Assembly (NCBI GenBank): GCA_964415885.1
Contig: CAYQCE010000010.1
Span: 1 to 64,000, forward strand
From: CAYQCE01 sp964415885
Lineage (GTDB): Bacteria > Zixibacteria > MSB-5A5 > JAABVY01 > JAHJOQ01
Length of the DNA stretch: 64,000 bases
Direction of reading: 5' to 3'
The translations under genes and the position numbers were made by a program. Positions 59,746-64,000 of this stretch are shown piece after piece. Below the pieces are notes generated by a model. The model did not search any database, was not told the DNA's origin, and saw nothing but the letters and a program-made list of their open reading frames with translations. Positions within the stretch are counted from its first letter, which is position 1. Every line of letters starts with the position of its first letter.

Positions 59746-60723
59746 TCACAATGTCATCTCGGAATCATCACCGATATTGATCACCTTCTCCGTCCCAGTC
59801 AGCCGTGTGTTCTTTCCGGCTATGGAGGAGGTCAGTATGCATTTATCGAGCACAACCTCATTGGCGATTATTGAATCGGTGAGGATGCAGTTTGATATCG
59901 TACAGCCGGAACCGACCGATACATGCGGACCGATGACGGACCGCTTGTACGTAGAGTCATGCGCCAGCGACACCGGCGGTATTGTCACGCAGTCCACCAT
60001 ATCCGGCGGGGATGCCGCAGAGTTGAGTGACAGAAGATATCGGTTGGTTTCGAGAAGAGTCTCCGGTTTGCCGCAATCATACCACCGGTCGATTTCGACC
60101 GCCGTGAAGTCAGAACCGGTCTCGAGCATTCTCCCAATCACATCAGTAATTTGAAACTCTCCGCCTGTGCGGATTCCGTTCTCACGGATATACTCAAAAC
60201 ACTCACGGTACCTCGCCGGCTCCTTGATGAGGTAGACACCGACGAGCGCCAGCCGACTCTCGCTTGAAGGTGGTTTTTCGACGACAGCGGTCACACGGTC
60301 TCCGGAGACTTCTGCTACACCAAATTCCGTCGGATTCTCGACCTGACGGACGGCGAGTGTATTCGTGTTAGCCGTGAGAATCCTGTCCCAGTCTGTTTCG
60401 ACAATCGTGTCGCCCAATACAACGAGGATATCCTCGTCCGTAGTGGCACCGATCCCGAGGTACACGGCGTAGCCGATTCCGAGAAGGGTTTTCTGCTCAA
60501 CAAGGCTGATGCGACCGTCGTACTCCTCTTTCGCGTATTTTTCGATTCTGTCTGCGAGATACCCTGTTACGAGAGTGATATTAGTCGCCTTGAGACGTGT
60601 CAACCTTTCGAGGATATGACCCAGTGCGGGTTTGCCCGCAATCGGTATGAGTGCCTTCGGCTGATTGAAGGTATGCGGCCTGAGTCTGGTTCCTACGCCC
60701 GCCACAGGGATCACAATTTTCAA
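59746..60723 (-). CDS. Sugar-1-phosphate nucleotidyltransferase
   Basis: A 325-residue protein, NTP-transferase domain then left-handed beta-helix repeats. The nucleotide loop PVAGVGTRLRPHT, KALIPIAGKP and VVLGDTIVE are as in glucose-1-phosphate thymidylyl/uridylyl transferases; the C-terminal LbH (SVIGPHVSVGSGCTISNCIL) suggests the long RmlA3-like type. The start is a TTG at 60723 placed by the family N-terminus (KIVIPVAGVG) with GAGAGG upstream; the frame is open to 60786. Makes an activated sugar for surface glycans; the exact NTP and sugar are not read. Confidence 0.85.
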   Translation of the reverse strand: MKIVIPVAGVGTRLRPHTFNQPKALIPIAGKPALGHILERLTRLKATNITLVTGYLADRIEKYAKEEYDGRISLVEQKTLLGIGYAVYLGIGATTDEDILVVLGDTIVETDWDRILTANTNTLAVRQVENPTEFGVAEVSGDRVTAVVEKPPSSESRLALVGVYLIKEPARYRECFEYIRENGIRTGGEFQITDVIGRMLETGSDFTAVEIDRWYDCGKPETLLETNRYLLSLNSAASPPDMVDCVTIPPVSLAHDSTYKRSVIGPHVSVGSGCTISNCILTDSIIANEVVLDKCILTSSIAGKNTRLTGTEKVINIGDDSEMTL

Positions 60724-60786
60724 GACTGGTATACCTCTCGAAAAAAGATTAACGCACATAATACCGTCAGTGGGACCGAATCGCAA

Positions 60787-61422
60787 CTAATTTATGAGGT
60801 GAAGCCAGTCGCGCATAAGGAACTGAATCCGTCCGATAAGCAGTGAAACCCGGCCCATTACGGTGTATCCAAAATGAGCTCCGAACGAGATCATTATGAA
60901 CAGAATGCCAATCCTGGCTGTAACGCCGAGTACCCCACGGTGTTCCTTCGAGAAGTAGAAATAGATGAGTGTGGAGACCACGCCGACGAATATGACCCAT
61001 GCCCCGATCATCGCAGCGGTTCCGTCACCGCTTAACAGCCCGGTGATCGTGTCTCTCGTCTGGGGAAGAACATACCCGTGAAGCTGCTGCATCAGCGTGA
61101 TCCCGGCGGTGTTGCCCATCACGAACGCTATCGATACGCGCGACAGATACGTCAGGTTTTTCGACAGCCGGGTGAACATGAGCAGTCCGAAAAGCCCGGG
61201 AATCAGGAGCGCGTACTTGCCGTCATCCGTTATCGGAATCCACAACTGCTGGACGATCACCGAGTGCCAGATCAGCCCGGCGTAATAGCCCGCGGATAGA
61301 CCCGCATAGATATGCTCAGCGAGACGGTAGAACGGGTTGTCTTTGTACAAAAACGAGAAAATGCAGAGAGTCAGGAATCCTGCCACGCTTATCTCGAGGA
61401 ATTGGATGATATCCGGCATCAT
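60787..61422 (-). CDS. Membrane protein of unknown function (cluster gene 3)
   Basis: A 211-residue integral membrane protein with about six helices (FLEISVAGFLTLCIFSFLY, LIPGLFGLLMFTR, TAAMIGAWVIFVGVVSTLIYFYF among them). Charged loops include YLSRVSIAFVMGNTAGITLM and SKEHRGVLGVTARIGI. I know no named family. The ATG overlaps the previous stop by four bases (ATGA). It is the third of three consecutive membrane genes that look like parts of one complex. Confidence 0.7.
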   Translation of the reverse strand: MMPDIIQFLEISVAGFLTLCIFSFLYKDNPFYRLAEHIYAGLSAGYYAGLIWHSVIVQQLWIPITDDGKYALLIPGLFGLLMFTRLSKNLTYLSRVSIAFVMGNTAGITLMQQLHGYVLPQTRDTITGLLSGDGTAAMIGAWVIFVGVVSTLIYFYFSKEHRGVLGVTARIGILFIMISFGAHFGYTVMGRVSLLIGRIQFLMRDWLHLIN

Positions 61423-62246
61423 CTCTTCCTCCGCGAGAGAAAATAGGAGACATTGCCGAGCAGGATAAAGACGATGATCGCGATGTGGACCATCGACTGC
61501 GCACCCATGCCGAATGTAGCCAGGTCTTTTCGGTCTATAAGCTCCTCGTATTCGGCTGCGCCCTTCATCCCCCCGAGCAGTCCGATTAGCTGCTGCGAAC
61601 GGACGTACGCGTAGAACTTCGGCGCCATGACCGCAGTAACGCCGGCGCCCATCTCGATCCCATATTGCGCGTTGACCAGCCCTATCCAGTAGTCGACGAT
61701 TCCGTTATCAGCCACTATGTAGATGAATTCGAAAGCTCCGTAGTCGTCGATATCTTTCATCAGCGGGAGTGAATCGAGCGGTGTGCCGTAGAAATCTGTC
61801 GGATAGATTGACCGTATAGATTTGCCGAGTCCAAGTAGGACCGCCTGATAATTAGCCTTGTATCCGAGATTGACGTAATCAACGCCGTAGGTTTTGTCGA
61901 ACTCGTCGGCGAGTGTCGCCATAACTCTATCCGCGATGTTCGGTCCGCCGAGGCCGACGGTTGACATCGTTACGATCTTCAGGTCCTTCCGCCACATATG
62001 CCGCAGCGCAGCGACCGACATAGGTTCGGTCTCGGCGAGAGTGGATGGGTAGTAGTCGAATGTCAGAATGACTCGAGAGCCGTCCGGAATCTGCTCGACT
62101 CGCTCGTACAGCCTGCGCGATTCCGGCGAGATCGGAATCGGCAATGGAAGCTCAATAATGAGCGGGATAATCACGGAGAGCGATACGACAAGGAAGACTA
62201 CTCGCCGGTCGATTGAGCTTAGAATGTCGGTGATACTCCGCGCCAA
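61419..62246 (-). CDS. Membrane-anchored extracytoplasmic protein of unknown function (cluster gene 2)
   Basis: A 275-residue protein with one helix at each end (about 15-34 and 250-268) and a soluble extracytoplasmic domain of about 215 residues between. That domain has an alpha/beta look: SRVILTFDYYPSTLAETEPM, KIVTMSTVGLGGPNIADRVM, YGVDYVNLGYKANYQAVLLGLG, FYGTPLDSLPLM and a Gly-rich LLGGMKGAAEYEELI near the end. I recall similar conserved hypotheticals in other phyla but no known function. It starts 1 base after the stop of gene 1 and overlaps gene 3. Confidence 0.7.
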   Translation of the reverse strand: MARSITDILSSIDRRVVFLVVSLSVIIPLIIELPLPIPISPESRRLYERVEQIPDGSRVILTFDYYPSTLAETEPMSVAALRHMWRKDLKIVTMSTVGLGGPNIADRVMATLADEFDKTYGVDYVNLGYKANYQAVLLGLGKSIRSIYPTDFYGTPLDSLPLMKDIDDYGAFEFIYIVADNGIVDYWIGLVNAQYGIEMGAGVTAVMAPKFYAYVRSQQLIGLLGGMKGAAEYEELIDRKDLATFGMGAQSMVHIAIIVFILLGNVSYFLSRRKR

Positions 62247-62247
62247 T

Positions 62248-62880
62248 CTATGATCTCCCGAGATAAGTCCGCTCGATACCGAGAATTATGCGCAGCGACA
62301 TGCTCGCTGCGCCGAGCGCCGCTCCGATAATGATCCCGCGCTGAACGGAGAGATTCGGGTAGTTCATTATCCAGTCGGTTATCTCCGGCAATTGCGAATA
62401 GAGAAGTTGCCCCATTGGAACCCGGCCGAGCATGACAATGGTCGCCGTGATGAGGAGAATCGTGGCCTCGACGGTTCGTGCCCGGAATGCCCGGTATGCT
62501 GCCGAGGCAATGAAGAACGCGAGCATAGAGAACATGGTTGACATCATCGGCGCGTTCATGTTCTGGAATAGCCAGTCATAGAGCGTGCCCCGCTCCGTAC
62601 CCTGAGATACAGCGCCAATAGTGGAGGCGGCGAGGAAGATGAGCAGAACGACCTTGTATGGCCAGTCCTTCTTCTTCTGGCGGATGCTGTTGATCGAGAC
62701 TCTCGTTATGGACGCAGCTCCCAGAAGCAGCGCGAAACCGCCCACTATTGTGACCCACACGAGCTGCTCCTGAGAAAACGCCGAGACGCTTCGATCGCCC
62801 GAGAAAAACGCTATCACCATTACGAAGCCCGCGAAGAACGCCACCGCGACCGGCAGTTGTTTCCCGAGAAAAGACGGCAA
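62248..62880 (-). CDS. Membrane protein of unknown function (cluster gene 1)
   Basis: A 210-residue integral membrane protein with five or six helices (PVAVAFFAGFVMVIAFF, WVTIVGGFALLLGAA, VVLLIFLAASTIGAV, MFSMLAFFIASAAYRAF, TILLITATIVMLG). A basic cytoplasmic loop SINSIRQKKKDWPYK and a soluble loop between helices (YSQLPEITDWIMNYPNLS) are visible. No family recognised. GGGGAGG lies 5 bases before the ATG. First gene of the probable six-gene unit running to ahcY. Confidence 0.7.
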   Translation of the reverse strand: MPSFLGKQLPVAVAFFAGFVMVIAFFSGDRSVSAFSQEQLVWVTIVGGFALLLGAASITRVSINSIRQKKKDWPYKVVLLIFLAASTIGAVSQGTERGTLYDWLFQNMNAPMMSTMFSMLAFFIASAAYRAFRARTVEATILLITATIVMLGRVPMGQLLYSQLPEITDWIMNYPNLSVQRGIIIGAALGAASMSLRIILGIERTYLGRS

Positions 62881-62975
62881 CCCGACCTCCCCTAATCAAA
62901 TGATCGCTTAAGATACGAAATCGACCCTGATTTCAAAAATGGAATTGAGGCTTTTTTGTGAGGTTGCGCGCAAGA

Positions 62976-63003
62976 GAAAGGGAACTCGGTTTCGAGCTCC
63001 CTT
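62976..63003 (-). terminator. Intrinsic terminator of the Ig-repeat dockerin gene
   Basis: Minus-strand stem of 11 bp (AAGGGAGCTCG/CGAGTTCCCTT, one G-U) with an AAAC loop followed by TCTCTT, 22 bases after the stop at 63026. Confidence 0.65.
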
Positions 63004-63025
63004 CACAGTGCGATTTTGGGCTATA

Positions 63026-64000
63026 TCAGCACTCCGGAGCATCTCCGCCGGAGAAGACATAGTCTATGAGAAACACGATATCGTCGATATCGACCCCTCC
63101 GCTGCAGTTCACATCACCGGCTTCCACCGGATCCGGAGAGGGTCCTCCGCCGAATACATACGCGATGAGGAATACGATGTCATCGATATCGATGCCGCCC
63201 GAGCTGTCAACATCACCGAGTGTGAAGCCGAGTTCGACCTCGAGCGTGAATTCCTGCTCATCCCATGCGCCCACCTGATCCTGCGCATGGGCCGTGAAGA
63301 CGATTGTGCCTTCGGTTGCCGGATTTCCGGTAAGTTCGCCCGGCGGAGAGATAGTTAGACCCGTACCGCTCAAATCTCCGTTCTTGTCGGTCCAGGCACG
63401 GGCGCCGGTGCCGCCGGTCGACTCAAGTGTGATAGAATAGCTCTCGCCGACTGTCGCCACCGGGAGGGTCGGATCTGTTGTGATTGAGACGGCGGGGTTG
63501 ATTGCAAACGTAAAGGGCTTTTCTCCGGTTGCTCCGACAGCGTCCTGCACCCTGGCCGTAAAGCTGATTGGCCCGTCCGAAGTTGGCACACCGGAGACTA
63601 CTCCGGCGGTGGTTATCGAAAGTCCGGTTCCCGAGAGATCGTTGTTCAAATCTGAGAAAAGCCTCTGGCCCGTTCCTCCCGTTGCCTGCAACTGCTCAGA
63701 GTATTCCACTCCAACCGTCCAGTTGGGCAGCGTGGTCGTTGTAATAGTCGGTGTGGGATTAACTGTGACCGAGAGGAATTTCTCGTCGTTCGAGCCGCCC
63801 TGGTCCTCAACCTTTGCAGTGAAGGCGAGTGTTCCGGTTACTGCTGGTGTCCCGGATATCATCCCATCTGTCGAGAGTGTCAAACCTGTTCCATCCAGAT
63901 CATTGTTCAGGTCTTCCCATGATCTGGAACCCTGTCCGCCGGCCGCCTCAAGCTGTTCTTCGTAGTACACATTCTCGGTCCATGCGGGCAGAGAGGTTGT
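63026..64000 (-). CDS. Large secreted Ig-repeat protein with dockerin, N-terminus beyond the window
   Basis: The 325 C-terminal residues of a longer protein; the frame stays open to base 64000 (there reading TTSLPAWTENVYY, which matches the later repeat start TTTTLPNWTVGVEY). It has three He_PIG-like Ig repeats of about 88 residues with the shared core GGTG-R-W-D-NGDLSGTGLTI and IxFTAxxQD, then a dockerin pair (GDVDSSGGIDIDD and GDVNCSGGVDIDD with LIAYVFGGG and LIDYVFSGG). Such Ig-repeat stalks carry surface adhesive or catalytic domains; the latter would lie upstream of the window. A terminator follows the stop. Confidence 0.8.
   Translation of the reverse strand, partial: TTSLPAWTENVYYEEQLEAAGGQGSRSWEDLNNDLDGTGLTLSTDGMISGTPAVTGTLAFTAKVEDQGGSNDEKFLSVTVNPTPTITTTTLPNWTVGVEYSEQLQATGGTGQRLFSDLNNDLSGTGLSITTAGVVSGVPTSDGPISFTARVQDAVGATGEKPFTFAINPAVSITTDPTLPVATVGESYSITLESTGGTGARAWTDKNGDLSGTGLTISPPGELTGNPATEGTIVFTAHAQDQVGAWDEQEFTLEVELGFTLGDVDSSGGIDIDDIVFLIAYVFGGGPSPDPVEAGDVNCSGGVDIDDIVFLIDYVFSGGDAPEC

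Overview
The window looks like part of a draft genome of an uncultured diderm bacterium. It carries two runs of exactly 100 N. An outer membrane is implied by a TonB-dependent receptor, two Wzi-like beta-barrel candidates, a large alpha-2-macroglobulin paired with PBP1C, and lipoproteins. Three secreted proteins end in paired dockerin-type calcium repeats (GGIDIDDIV pattern) and one secreted metalloprotease ends in an FCB-type sorting domain (NYPNPFNPST). This mix suggests the Fibrobacteres-Chlorobi-Bacteroidetes superphylum, possibly candidate phylum Zixibacteria; that placement is inference. There are no phage genes, transposases or CRISPR arrays; the window is mostly housekeeping genes mixed with secreted and envelope genes.

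Layout. 1-4.1 kb: a dockerin beta-helix protein set between repeat-rich intergenic DNA, then a zinc-ribbon membrane protein, a PIG-L deacetylase and a DMT transporter, these three damaged by assembly gaps. 4.2-14.6 kb (+): aconitase, gcvT, a ComB-like phosphatase, a TPR protein, a BatA/VWA membrane protein, an ABC-F ATPase and a flavodoxin-like reductase, tightly packed. 14.6-18.4 kb (-): a small Cys/His protein, a lipoprotein and a TonB receptor, probably a metal-uptake cassette, with a decayed lipoprotein copy upstream. 18.8-22.1 kb (-): lepB, lepA and an RDD protein. 22.2-25.3 kb (-): a lipoprotein and a metalloprotease whose frame is broken by one TAG. 25.9-31.0 kb (-): alr, alpha/beta hydrolase, a K+ channel remnant, a Wzi-like protein, ispE, spoVG and tRNA-Gln, mostly overlapping. 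31.1-33.8 kb (-): histidine kinase, CheV-like protein and an unknown protein. 34.2-42.5 kb: a VWA protein, a LOG protein, the second Wzi-like protein (-) and hemC-hemB-hemL.

42.6-53.3 kb (-): a secreted peptidylarginine deiminase of the Porphyromonas PPAD type carrying a dockerin, then an alpha-2-macroglobulin/cupin/PBP1C operon. 53.6-56.4 kb: RidA, PEBP, a methyltransferase and a DUF302 protein. 57.3-62.9 kb (-): three membrane proteins of unknown function, a sugar nucleotidyltransferase, metK and ahcY, probably one operon. 63.0-64.0 kb (-): the end of a large Ig-repeat dockerin protein that runs off the window.

The best leads are the dockerin-bearing PPAD homologue, the three-gene membrane cluster at 60.8-62.9 kb, the TonB/lipoprotein/Cys-His cassette with its decayed paralogue, the amber-interrupted metalloprotease, the internally deleted K+ channel, and an intergenic hairpin family showing a compensatory base change between two copies.
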